Positions 9,647 through 18,554 of a DNA stretch of 64,000 nt are shown one piece after another. The stretch is from VRUE01 sp963697695. Its GTDB lineage: Bacteria; Actinomycetota; Thermoleophilia; Solirubrobacterales; 70-9. The translations under genes and the position numbers were made by a program. Positions within the stretch are counted from its first letter, which is position 1. Each line of letters opens with the position of its first letter. The stretch is taken from contig OY969094.1 in assembly GCA_963697695.1 (NCBI GenBank), forward strand, positions 744,001 through 808,000, written 5' to 3'. The notes beneath the pieces are model-generated. The model made no database searches. It was given only the letters and a program-made list of their open reading frames with translations, and had not been told where the DNA came from.

Positions 9647-10602
9647 CCGCACGGGGGAGGATGCCGGACTTCTTCGTTGTCGGCCATGCGAAGTGCGGCA
9701 CGACGGCACTGTATGAAGCGCTGAAGCCACATCCCGAAATCTTCCTGCCGGAGCTGAAGGAGCCCTACTTCTTCATCCCCGAAGTGCGCCGCGAAGATCG
9801 CTGGACGCTGTTCGGCGCTCCGCGCACGCTCGAGGAGTATCTCGCCCTCTTCGCCCCCGCCGCGGAGGACCAGCGCGTCGGGGAGATCTCACCGCATTAC
9901 ATCTGGTCGGACACCGCCGCGCCAGGCATCGCCGCGGCGCAGCCCGATGCCCGCATCATCGCGATCCTGCGCGAGCCGGCGAGCTTCCTGCGCTCGCTGC
10001 ATATCCACCTGCTCAAATCCCACATCGAGACCGAGAAGAGCCTACGCCGGGCACTTGACCTGGAGGATTCCCGGCGCGAGGGCCGGTCGATCCCCAACTC
10101 CTCCCGCTGGCCGCGCCTGCTCCTCTACTCCGAGCACGTGCGATACGCGACCCAGCTGCGGCGCTTCTACGACCTCTTTCCGCCCGAGCGAATTCTGGTT
10201 CTTATCTACGAGGACTTTCGTCACGACAACCGTGCGACCCTGGCTGTCGTGCAGCGTTTCCTGGAGGTGGACGAGGACCCGGCGCTGGCGATACCGGAGT
10301 CGAACACAACCGCGCAACAGGTGCGCCGACCCGGCCTCTACAGCGCCCTGCACCGGCTCTCGATGGGACACGGCAGGGGCGGCGGCGCCCTGCGGGGCGC
10401 GATCAAGGCGCTCACGCCCCAGGGCCTGCGCCGGCGCACGCTGGAGTCGGCGCGGCACCGGTTGACGATGGGGGACCCCGAGCGTCCCGACGAGGAGCTG
10501 GCGGCCGAGCTGCGCCGACGCTTCAAGCCCGAGGTGGCCGCCGTCAGCGAGCTGCTCGGGCGCGACCTCGTCGCCCGCTGGGGGTATGAGGACATCGGTT
10601 GA
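9643..10602 (+). CDS. PAPS-dependent sulfotransferase, second copy
   Basis: 319 residues from GTG 9643. It carries the same landmarks as the protein at 7888: FFVVGHAKCGTTALYE as phosphosulfate loop and IIAILREPASFLRSLH as 3'-phosphate site. The C-terminal RRRFKPEV...LGRDLVARWGY also matches its paralogue. The pair probably sulfates different positions or sugars of the same product. It is the last gene of this + strand run and ends 7 bases before the convergent glycosyltransferase. Confidence 0.87.
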   Translation: MTARGRMPDFFVVGHAKCGTTALYEALKPHPEIFLPELKEPYFFIPEVRREDRWTLFGAPRTLEEYLALFAPAAEDQRVGEISPHYIWSDTAAPGIAAAQPDARIIAILREPASFLRSLHIHLLKSHIETEKSLRRALDLEDSRREGRSIPNSSRWPRLLLYSEHVRYATQLRRFYDLFPPERILVLIYEDFRHDNRATLAVVQRFLEVDEDPALAIPESNTTAQQVRRPGLYSALHRLSMGHGRGGGALRGAIKALTPQGLRRRTLESARHRLTMGDPERPDEELAAELRRRFKPEVAAVSELLGRDLVARWGYEDIG

Positions 10603-10609
10603 GCACGGA

Positions 10610-11638
10610 TCACCCGCGGAGCACGAGACCCGTACCGGCGGCCAGCAGATCCTTGACCAGGGCCTTCCTGCCCAAGGAGCCCGCGGCACGATCGGAGTAA
10701 CCCTTGGCCCGGATTGCCCGTACCAGACAGCGCGACCTGGCAATCGCCGAGGCCCCGGGACGGTACACCCCTGCCCGCTGTTCGAGCAGGGCGGCGAAGC
10801 GAAGATGGGTTTTTTCGAGTACGCGCAGGGCTGCTCGCTGACGCTCGTCCAGGCGGTCTCCCGCTGCGAGCCAGCGCAGCACCGCTGCCTTGTCCTCGAC
10901 GGCAGCCTTCGTCTCCAAAAGGCGATCGAGGTCGGATTGGCGGCGGCCTCGCAATGTTCTCGACCTTGGACCCTGTTCATACCCACTGACGTTGCCGCCA
11001 TGCCGGCGGTACAACGCCAGCGGCTCATCGAGCAGAAAGATGCCGTTGTCCGCCCCGGCCAGGAGCACGAGCAACGTGTCGTGCCCGTACTCCAGGGCTG
11101 TCTCGGCCGGCAGCGGTGGGTCGCGCAGATAGTCGAGCAGCCTGCGCTCGAAGCACATCGCGAATCCCGGGCCACCGACGAACGTGGGGTAGTCCCGCGG
11201 CCGCAGCCTCTGCTCGTGGCGAATGTTCGGGTGCAGGGTCCCGGTCGGCATCAACCCCTCATCGACGACCCTGGCGGCGTGCATGACCAGGCTGGGCCGA
11301 TCTCCAGAGGCGAGAATCGCCTCGCAGCGGGCCAACTTCCCGGGCAGCCAGACATCGTCCTGGTCGCAGAACGCGATCAGGTCTCCATCGCACCTGGAGC
11401 CTGCCTGCAGGAAGTTGGCAAACCAGCCGAGCCGCAATTCGTTGCGGTAGATCCGGACCGCAAAGGGAGCCGACTCGGCAAAGCCGGCAAGGATGTCGAG
11501 CGTGTGGTCTGAGGAGCGGTCGTCGCAGACCACCAACTCATCCGGCAACCTGCTCTGAGCCAGGATCGAGTCGAGTTGCTCAGCGAGGAAACGTCCCCCG
11601 TTGAACGTGCCCATTGCGATTGAGATGGTCCTGCTCAT
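10610..11638 (-). CDS. Family 2 glycosyltransferase, rhamnosyltransferase-like
   Basis: 342 residues from ATG 11638; a TTG at 11650 is possible but neither has a strong Shine-Dalgarno. SIAMGTFNGGRFLAEQLDSI, VVCDDRSSD (about 36-44) and FCDQDDVW (about 90-97) are typical of rhamnosyl- and galactofuranosyl-type GT2 enzymes. It is 36 bases downstream of the secreted glycosidase gene on the same strand, so the two are likely co-transcribed, opposite to the main operon. Confidence 0.85.
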   Translation of the reverse strand: MSRTISIAMGTFNGGRFLAEQLDSILAQSRLPDELVVCDDRSSDHTLDILAGFAESAPFAVRIYRNELRLGWFANFLQAGSRCDGDLIAFCDQDDVWLPGKLARCEAILASGDRPSLVMHAARVVDEGLMPTGTLHPNIRHEQRLRPRDYPTFVGGPGFAMCFERRLLDYLRDPPLPAETALEYGHDTLLVLLAGADNGIFLLDEPLALYRRHGGNVSGYEQGPRSRTLRGRRQSDLDRLLETKAAVEDKAAVLRWLAAGDRLDERQRAALRVLEKTHLRFAALLEQRAGVYRPGASAIARSRCLVRAIRAKGYSDRAAGSLGRKALVKDLLAAGTGLVLRG

Positions 11639-11674
11639 CGAGGGAAGCAAGCCAGTGTATGCCTCGCCCTGCCT

Positions 11675-14284
11675 TCAGTCCCCCGAATAATCGATCGTCA
11701 GCAGCCGCGGGTAATTCGTCGCGGCGACTTCGAAGACGGCTCGGTCACCCCAGCGGGAAACCAACCGAGCTGGGGTCTCGCTGTCGCGCATCGGGTCGTA
11801 GGCCGCCACCGTCGGCGGCTGCGCCGTCGTCGGCAGGTTGCCCAGGGTGATGCGGAACCTCTCGTCGGGCAGGTCGAAGCGGCTGCCGGGTCCGCCGTAG
11901 ACCGTGGTCAGGTTCGGCGTCATCACGTAGACGGGGACCACGAAACGGGTCGGTGAGAACTGAAATGGGAAGACGGCGAGCAGATCGCGGTCGTAGAGGT
12001 CGGGGTGGGCGGCGCTGCCGTCGCCGCTGAACTGGGCATGGTTTCCCTCTTGGGCGATCGAGCGCAGTTCAAGCTGGCGGATTTGGTCCGACGGGCCGGA
12101 GCCCTCGAAGCGAGACAGCAGGTTGCGGACCGCGTCGGTCGTGTATCCCCCTGCCTGGTCGCCAGGATAGGCGGTCGGCGAGGCACTCAGCGTGTCCATG
12201 AAGCGGTCGCTGATCAGGCTGTAGCCCTCCGAATGGGCGGCCGCGTAGAAATAGATTCGGGACATTCCCTTGGCGGTCATCGAGACCAGGCTGCGCAGAA
12301 CGACGATGGCCTGCAGCCGTTCCTTCTCTTCGGCCGAAGCGACGCCTATGTATCGGTCGGGTTCGTCCTCGTCCAGCGGGAAGAGGGTGTTGGTGTTGAG
12401 GTTGTACTCAGTCATCCAGGTTTTCGGTGGGATGCCTCCCACCGGGCCGACGGCACGACCGTGGGGAGTGCCGTAGATAGAGGTCGTCATGGGTGCCAGG
12501 TCGCGGATCACCGTCTCGGTCTGGGTCGCGGTGAGGAAATACTCGGGCAGCGCCGATGTGAAGTCGGGCGTGAAACGCGGTGCAAAGGGCGCTTTTCCAG
12601 TGGTCGAGCCGGAGCCCCCCAAGGCGTTGAGCGGCATGATCGAGTTGACAACGTCGTTGCGGGGGAAGTACCGCGGCCCCCGGTAGAGGTGCTTGCTGAG
12701 GGCGGTGGTTCCGGCCGGCACCGAGCCACCGGAGGCGAAGGGGGTCTGGCTGGCAAAGCCGTTGCTGATCCCCACTCCGTCGGCGACGCCGCCGCTGCCG
12801 CGCAGGTGGGCGACCGTCGCGCGCAGCAGCTCCCTGGTCACCGAGCCCGAGCCCGCGACCCGCGGAGGCGAGTAGTAGCTCGCTTCGTCGAGGAACTGAG
12901 AGCCGAAGCTGAGCTCGTTCCACACCTCGAGGTCGTAGCCGGTGGCGCCGAACACAGAAGTCGCCTCCCGGCAAACAGCATCGACATAATCGAGCCAACC
13001 GGCCAAGGTTCGCTGGAACTCCGGATTGGAACCGCCGTCGGCGAGCTTCGGCGGTCCAAAGGGCCCATAGCGCAGGGTGCTGCCGGCATGTGGCCCCGCC
13101 TCGAGGCTCGCCGGCAACGGGCGAGACAGAGTCGCCTCGCCGTCGGAATCGACCGCGGTGATGAAGATGTCGGGATTGCCCCCGAAGGAGAGGCCCGCGA
13201 AGCCGGTTCTGTCAGGCACGACCGCTGCAGCGGAATCCGGATCCAACCGCACCGTGCGGGCGCCGGAGGGCGCCGCGGCAACCGTGGTCAAAGTTTGCGG
13301 CCTGGCGGGGGCGGGGCCGCCGCTGTTGGCATTGAGCAGGATCAACGGGCGCAGTCCGTGCTCGCGCAAAGCCAGCAGCCTCTCCCGCAGGCTCGCCTCG
13401 TTGACGAACTCGTCAGGGTCCGCGTAGGAGAGCTGGTTCCAGCTGATCTCCACCCGTGCCAGCCGAAAGCCGCTCGAAGCCAGTAGGCGTGCCGTTCCGT
13501 CGGCCTCCGTCGAGGTGACGTTGAAATTGATCCCAAGCGCCTCACGGAGACGGTTCGCGGGCCAGGTGTCCAGATAGGAGCGCCAGGGCTGCAGCCAGAA
13601 CGAGCGGCGACCGAAGGGGACCAGGGTGAGGTAGCTCGGGTCGATCGGGTCGGTGACCACCCCTCCCGCACTGGGCATCGCGGGCGCAACGTCGAAGGTC
13701 TCGCTGCCGGCGGCGGTCGGGCAGCGAACCTCAGCCGGCATCGATCCGCCCGGCACGAGCTCGAGGCGGACCCCTCCCAGCTCGGAGCCCGAGCCGAAGC
13801 CGCCGAACGGTTTCGTCGCACCGGAGCTCGAGATCCCCACGCACCCCTCCGCCAGGCCCAGGTCGACGTCCGCCGCCGGAGCCAGCAGCACGGCAGCCGG
13901 GGCCCCGGCGAAGCCCACGCCCTGCGCGAGGGCGCCAACCCCTCCTTTCGGCCCTTCGGGTGCTGGCGGCCCATTCTCTTCGGACCCGCCTGCCTGGAGC
14001 GCGGGCCCGGCGACGGCCACCGGCGAGACGGCCTCGGGCGCCACCGGCGCCTCGGGCTTGGGACCCACCACGCCCGCCTGCCGTAGCCCTCGCAGCTTGC
14101 GCGCACAGCGAGGGGCGCCGCGCCGGTCGCGGATGCCGCCGGCGCGCGCCTTTTTCGTCTTCGGCCCACAGATCTTGTGCGAGCGCGCGAGCTCAGTCAG
14201 CGGCGGACGCGCCACGGCGGTCCCCCCGACGAGGAGCGTGCAGATGACGATCAGGAGCCAGATGGATCTCGGCAGCCACAACAT
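11675..14284 (-). CDS. Secreted clan GH-A-like glycoside hydrolase
   Basis: 869 residues from ATG 14284, chosen because it starts a signal peptide (MLWLPRSIWLLIVICTLLVGG). Longer readings would run into the divergent asnB-type gene. After a low-complexity Ala/Gly/Pro region to about residue 200 comes a TIM-barrel-like domain. YDLEVWNELSF (about 450-460) has the Asn-Glu acid/base pair of clan GH-A, and WMTEYNLNT (about 620-630) could carry the nucleophile Glu. A beta-rich C-terminus follows (VPVYVMTPNLTTVYGG). It resembles GH39/GH5-like enzymes, but the exact family is not settled. It may trim or remodel the exported glycan. Confidence 0.7.
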   Translation of the reverse strand: MLWLPRSIWLLIVICTLLVGGTAVARPPLTELARSHKICGPKTKKARAGGIRDRRGAPRCARKLRGLRQAGVVGPKPEAPVAPEAVSPVAVAGPALQAGGSEENGPPAPEGPKGGVGALAQGVGFAGAPAAVLLAPAADVDLGLAEGCVGISSSGATKPFGGFGSGSELGGVRLELVPGGSMPAEVRCPTAAGSETFDVAPAMPSAGGVVTDPIDPSYLTLVPFGRRSFWLQPWRSYLDTWPANRLREALGINFNVTSTEADGTARLLASSGFRLARVEISWNQLSYADPDEFVNEASLRERLLALREHGLRPLILLNANSGGPAPARPQTLTTVAAAPSGARTVRLDPDSAAAVVPDRTGFAGLSFGGNPDIFITAVDSDGEATLSRPLPASLEAGPHAGSTLRYGPFGPPKLADGGSNPEFQRTLAGWLDYVDAVCREATSVFGATGYDLEVWNELSFGSQFLDEASYYSPPRVAGSGSVTRELLRATVAHLRGSGGVADGVGISNGFASQTPFASGGSVPAGTTALSKHLYRGPRYFPRNDVVNSIMPLNALGGSGSTTGKAPFAPRFTPDFTSALPEYFLTATQTETVIRDLAPMTTSIYGTPHGRAVGPVGGIPPKTWMTEYNLNTNTLFPLDEDEPDRYIGVASAEEKERLQAIVVLRSLVSMTAKGMSRIYFYAAAHSEGYSLISDRFMDTLSASPTAYPGDQAGGYTTDAVRNLLSRFEGSGPSDQIRQLELRSIAQEGNHAQFSGDGSAAHPDLYDRDLLAVFPFQFSPTRFVVPVYVMTPNLTTVYGGPGSRFDLPDERFRITLGNLPTTAQPPTVAAYDPMRDSETPARLVSRWGDRAVFEVAATNYPRLLTIDYSGD

Positions 14285-14395
14285 GGCCCTCTCTGTATCG
14301 ACCTCGGCGGCCTCAGATGAAGCGGCCGCAAGAAATTGGCCATTTGGGCGACGCTCCCGTACCTTTTCCCAACCGTCGATGGTCATGCCTTGCAC

Positions 14396-14401
14396 TACGG
14401 T
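14396..14401 (+). promoter_or_regulatory. Putative -10 box of the asnB-type gene (leaderless)
   Basis: TACGGT lies 7 bases before the ATG at 14409. There is no Shine-Dalgarno in the gap. This matches a spacing seen at many other starts in the window, so transcription may begin on the start codon. It lies in the 124-base divergent region shared with the glycosidase gene. Confidence 0.4.
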
Positions 14402-14408
14402 TTCCCGA

Positions 14409-16277
14409 ATGTGCGGGATTGCAGGCATGACCGATGACCCCGAGGGTCGCGCAACGCGGTCGATGCTGGTCCGGCTGCGGCACCGCGGCCCGGACGACGA
14501 TGGCGTCCACGCCGATCCCCGCAGCGGCGTCAGCATCGGTGCGCGGCGACTGGCGATCCTCGACCTCGAGGGTGGCCACCAGCCACTCGCAAACGAGGAC
14601 GGCTCGATCTGGGTCGCTTTCAACGGGGAGATCTACAACTTCGCCCGCCTTCGGGAGCAGCTGCGCGAACGGGGTCATGACTTCGCCACCGATTGCGATA
14701 CCGAGGTCCTCGTCCACCTCTACGAGGAGTACGGCGAGGAGATGGTCCACGCGCTCGAGGGCATGTTCGCCTTCGCGCTCTGGGACGAACGTCGCAGTCG
14801 GCTCCTGCTCGCTCGCGACCGGTTCGGCGAGAAGCCGCTGTTCGTGCACGAGCACGGCGGCGAGATCGCCTTCGCCTCCGAGCTGACAGCCCTGCTCGAG
14901 GGCAAGCCGCAGCTGCGCGAGCTCTGCCCCGAAGCCGTCGATGCCCTCTTCGTCTTCGGCTATGTGCCGGGACCGGAGACGATCGTGCGCGGCGTGCGCC
15001 AGCTTTCTCCCGGCTCGCTGCTGACCTGGGAGCGCGAGAGCCGCCGCATCGAGGAGCGCCGCTGGTGGGCGCCGCCGCAGATGCCCGGCCGGCTGAACGA
15101 GCCGCGCGCCGCCCTCGTCGCCGAGGCGACCCGGCTCTTCACCGAGTCGGTTCGCAGCCGGATGATCGCCGACGTCCCGATCGGGGTCTTCCTTTCCGGC
15201 GGCATCGACTCGACCCTCGTCGCCAGCGCCGCCGCCGCGTCCTCCTCACAGCCGATCAAGACGTTCACCGTCGGCTACGACGTCGGCCCCTTCGACGAGA
15301 CCGCGCGAGCCCGCAGCGTGGCCCGGCGGCTCGAGACCGAGCACCACCAGGTGATCCTCACCCAGGACGAGGTGCGGAGCCGAGGGCCGAAGCTGCTGGC
15401 CGATATGGATCAGCCGCTCGCCGACCAGGCGCTGGTCTCGCTGCATGCTCTCTCGGACTTCGCCCGGCCCCTGGTCACCGTCGCTCTCGGCGGGGAGGGC
15501 GCCGACGAGTTGTTCGGCGGCTACCCCCGCTACCGCTGGGTCGAGCGGCTCGGCCGCGCCCATGCAACGGTCCCGGTGGCGCTATCGTCGCGACTCCAGC
15601 GTCGCCTCTCGGGCTGGGGCCCGGCACGAAGGCTGATCGAACGCGGCGGTCCGGCCCCCACCCTCGAGCGGCACCTCGACTGGGTGACGAGCGGCAGGCG
15701 CCATCGTCGCGGGGGCCTATATGGGCCGCGCCTGGTCGGAGTCCCCGGCGACCGGGTCGTCTCGCACCTTGCCTCCCGCGGCGACGACCTCGAGGGCAGC
15801 TCGACCGGCAGGCAGCTGATGGGGCTCGACCAGATCGATTACCTGCCGGACGACGTGCTCGTCAAGACCGACCGCGCCGGGATGCTGGTCTCGATGGAGA
15901 TCCGCACCGTCTACCTGCAACGGGAGCTGGCCGAGTTCGCCGCCTCGGTCGACACCTCGCTCCACCTCGGTGGGCGCGGCAAGTCGCTGCTGCACGCGAT
16001 GCTGCCCCCCGGGATGGACACCCGTGGGCCCAAGCGTTTTCGCAAGGCGGCCTTCAACGCCCCGGCGGCAGAGTGGCTGCGAGGGGCGCTGGCCCCGACG
16101 CTGCGCCGCCAGGTCGACTCGGGGACGATCTACGAGGAGGGGTGGTTCGACCGGGCCGCAGCCAGGCGGCTGGCCGGGGAGCACCTGGCCGGCTCCCACG
16201 ACCACAGCGACGTGCTCTGGGGGCTGCTCGCCTTCGGCCTCTGGAGCGACCGCCTGTTTGGACTCGATGCCGCCTAA
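14409..16277 (+). CDS. Asparagine synthase (glutamine-hydrolysing) family, polysaccharide-locus type
   Basis: 622 residues. MCGIAG puts the catalytic Cys at position 2 for the glutaminase domain, with RHRGPDD and FNGEIYNF further along. The synthetase domain has the PP-loop FLSGGIDST near residue 260. All key residues of a working amidotransferase are present, unlike the lasso cyclase at 20409. Paralogues of AsnB are frequent in capsule loci, where they may amidate uronic acids or simply make asparagine. The stop overlaps the next glycosyltransferase by 11 bases. Confidence 0.85.
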   Translation: MCGIAGMTDDPEGRATRSMLVRLRHRGPDDDGVHADPRSGVSIGARRLAILDLEGGHQPLANEDGSIWVAFNGEIYNFARLREQLRERGHDFATDCDTEVLVHLYEEYGEEMVHALEGMFAFALWDERRSRLLLARDRFGEKPLFVHEHGGEIAFASELTALLEGKPQLRELCPEAVDALFVFGYVPGPETIVRGVRQLSPGSLLTWERESRRIEERRWWAPPQMPGRLNEPRAALVAEATRLFTESVRSRMIADVPIGVFLSGGIDSTLVASAAAASSSQPIKTFTVGYDVGPFDETARARSVARRLETEHHQVILTQDEVRSRGPKLLADMDQPLADQALVSLHALSDFARPLVTVALGGEGADELFGGYPRYRWVERLGRAHATVPVALSSRLQRRLSGWGPARRLIERGGPAPTLERHLDWVTSGRRHRRGGLYGPRLVGVPGDRVVSHLASRGDDLEGSSTGRQLMGLDQIDYLPDDVLVKTDRAGMLVSMEIRTVYLQRELAEFAASVDTSLHLGGRGKSLLHAMLPPGMDTRGPKRFRKAAFNAPAAEWLRGALAPTLRRQVDSGTIYEEGWFDRAAARRLAGEHLAGSHDHSDVLWGLLAFGLWSDRLFGLDAA

Positions 16278-17379
16278 GCCGCGGCTGCTGGTCGTCACTC
16301 CCGACTTCCCTCCCGCCCGAGGTGGGATCCAGGTGCTCTCCCACAGGATCGCGGACGGGATCAAGGGATTCGAGACCCGCGTCGTCGCCGGCGACGCTCC
16401 CGGCGCCGAGAGCTTCGACCGCGACGCCGGTCTCTCCGTTCGCAGGGTCAAAACGGATCCCCGCCTCGGCGCTGCCCGCAACATCCCGCTCAACGCGGTC
16501 ACGGTCGCGATGGCGATGCGATTCCGCCCCGCGGTGACACTCAGCGCCCACATCGTCACCAGCCCGGCCGCAGCGGTGATATCCCGCCTGACCGGCGCCC
16601 CGACGGCGCAGTACTTCCACGCCAAGGAGATCGGCGCCAAACCGAAGCTGGCGGCCTTTGCCGCCTCGCGGGCGCGGACGGCGATAGCGGTCAGCCGATA
16701 CACCTCCGGCTTGATCGCAGCGACCGGCGTCGCCCCGGCGGCGACCAAGCTGATCTCGCCCGGCGTCGATCTTCCCGACGATCCCTCCCCCCTGCCCGAG
16801 CCCCGGCCGACGCTACTGACCATCGCCCGGCTCGAGGATCGCTACAAGGGCCACGACGTGATCGTCCGCTCGCTGCCGCTCTTGCGCGCCACCATCCCCG
16901 ACGCACAATGGGTGGTGATCGGCGACGGGCCGCTGCGACCCGGCCTGGAACAGCTGGTGGCGGCGCACGGGGTCGCCGACACGGTCCGCTTCCTCGGTGC
17001 TGTGCCCGACCGGGTCCGGGACGAATGGCTGCGGCGGGCGAGCGCGCTGGCGATGCCGAGCAGGCTGCCGGACGGAGGCTACGCCGGCGAGGGCTTCGGA
17101 ATCGTCTACCTCGAAGCCGGGGCCTTCGGCAAGCCGGTCCTGGCCGGCAACGTCGCCGGTGCCCTCGACGCCGTCGTAGACGGCGAGACCGGCCTGCTGG
17201 TCGACCCCACCGACCACATCGCGGTGGCGCGAGCGGCAACCGAGCTCCTGGGCGATGCGGCGCTGGCGCGCCGGCTAGGCGAGAACGGAGCTCGAAGAGC
17301 ACGGGACTTAACCTGGCCGCGGATCTGCGAGCGGGTGGAAGCCACCCTCTTCGAGTGCCTCGAAGGGGGACGCACGTGA
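16267..17379 (+). CDS. Family 4 glycosyltransferase (GT-B)
   Basis: 370 residues from ATG 16267, inside the end of the previous gene. RLLVVTPDFPPARGGIQ is the N-terminal GT4 loop, and EGFGIVYLEAGAFGKPVLAGN contains the donor-binding EX7E motif. It is similar in design to PimB-like mannosyltransferases, but the donor cannot be told. The stop overlaps the next GT4 gene (GTGA), so the two form a translationally coupled pair. Confidence 0.87.
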   Translation: MPPKPRLLVVTPDFPPARGGIQVLSHRIADGIKGFETRVVAGDAPGAESFDRDAGLSVRRVKTDPRLGAARNIPLNAVTVAMAMRFRPAVTLSAHIVTSPAAAVISRLTGAPTAQYFHAKEIGAKPKLAAFAASRARTAIAVSRYTSGLIAATGVAPAATKLISPGVDLPDDPSPLPEPRPTLLTIARLEDRYKGHDVIVRSLPLLRATIPDAQWVVIGDGPLRPGLEQLVAAHGVADTVRFLGAVPDRVRDEWLRRASALAMPSRLPDGGYAGEGFGIVYLEAGAFGKPVLAGNVAGALDAVVDGETGLLVDPTDHIAVARAATELLGDAALARRLGENGARRARDLTWPRICERVEATLFECLEGGRT

Positions 17380-18554
17380 AGGTTCTCTACGTCAATCACA
17401 CCGCCGAGATCGGCGGCGGGGAGCGGTCGCTGCTTTCGCTGCTGGGTACCGGCCCCGGCGAGGTCGAGATGCACCTGGCGGCGCCCCCCGGCCGCCTCAG
17501 CGAGGAGGCCGCCGCGCTCGGCATCCCGGTCGAGCCGATCCCGGGCACCGCCGGCAGCCTGCGCCTCCACCCCGTCCACACCCCCCGGGCGATGATGGAG
17601 ATGGCGGCCGCGGGTCGCGCAACCCAACGAATCGCGCGGGCAAACGGCACCGACCTGGTCCACGCCAATTCGATTCGCGCCGGCCTGATCCTCGGCGCAG
17701 CCCGGACCGGCAAGCCAAGCGTCGTCCATGTCCGCGACGTCCTTCCCCCCGGTGCTGCGAGCGTGGCGACGATGCGGATGATCGCCGCCACGGCGACGGT
17801 GATCGTCGCCAACTCCGACTACACCGCAGAGTCGGTGCGGCGATTGGCGCCGCGAGCCACGGTCGAGGCGATCCCCAATCCGGTCGATCTGGTCCACTGG
17901 GACCCGGTGCGCGTAGACCGAGTGCATGCGCGCGCATCGCTGCGGGGGGTGCGCCCGCGCGCGCTGCTGCTCGGCGTGGTCGCCCAGCTCACGCCGTGGA
18001 AGGGGCAGGACACCGCGATCGAGGTGCTGAGGCTGCTGCGCAACCAGGGCGTCGATGCGCACCTGCTGCTGATCGGGTCGGCCAAGTTCGTCGCCGCCTC
18101 GACCCGCCTCGACAACCGGGCCTACGTGGAGCGGCTGAAATCGCGGGTCGCGGAGCTGCGGCTCGAGGATCGGGTCTCCTGGATGGGGGAGCGCGACGAC
18201 GTGCCGGAGCTGATGAGCGCCCTCGACGTGCTGCTGCTGCCGTCGCACGAGGAGCCGTTCGGGCGAGTTCTGATCGAGGCGATGGCGATGCGCGTTCCCG
18301 TCGTCGCGACCAATGTCGGCGGCCCGCCGGAGATCGTCACCGACGGCGTCGGCGGCTTCCTCGTCGATCCCGGCGATCCCGCCGCCTGGGCGCGGGCGGT
18401 CAGGCACTTCGCCGACCACCCAGACCTGGGCCGCGAGATGGGTCTCGCCGGCCGCCATCACGTCGAGCGCAGGTTCGGCACCGAGCAGCACCTGGCCGCG
18501 ATGCTCGACGTGTACGAGCGGGCGACCGAGCGCGCCCGGAGCGCCGAGGGATGA
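17376..18554 (+). CDS. Family 4 glycosyltransferase (GT-B)
   Basis: 392 residues from GTG 17376. VNHTAEIGGGERSLL is the acceptor-side loop, and HEEPFGRVLIEAMAMRVPVVATNVGG carries the EX7E donor motif. It is part of the same operon as the preceding GT4, and its stop overlaps the nucleotidyltransferase start (ATGA). The sugar specificity is unknown. Confidence 0.88.
   Translation: MKVLYVNHTAEIGGGERSLLSLLGTGPGEVEMHLAAPPGRLSEEAAALGIPVEPIPGTAGSLRLHPVHTPRAMMEMAAAGRATQRIARANGTDLVHANSIRAGLILGAARTGKPSVVHVRDVLPPGAASVATMRMIAATATVIVANSDYTAESVRRLAPRATVEAIPNPVDLVHWDPVRVDRVHARASLRGVRPRALLLGVVAQLTPWKGQDTAIEVLRLLRNQGVDAHLLLIGSAKFVAASTRLDNRAYVERLKSRVAELRLEDRVSWMGERDDVPELMSALDVLLLPSHEEPFGRVLIEAMAMRVPVVATNVGGPPEIVTDGVGGFLVDPGDPAAWARAVRHFADHPDLGREMGLAGRHHVERRFGTEQHLAAMLDVYERATERARSAEG

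Noticed and set aside
14285..14623. Upstream extension of the secreted glycosidase to 14623
   Set aside because: It would hide the signal peptide and overlap the asnB-type gene on the other strand.
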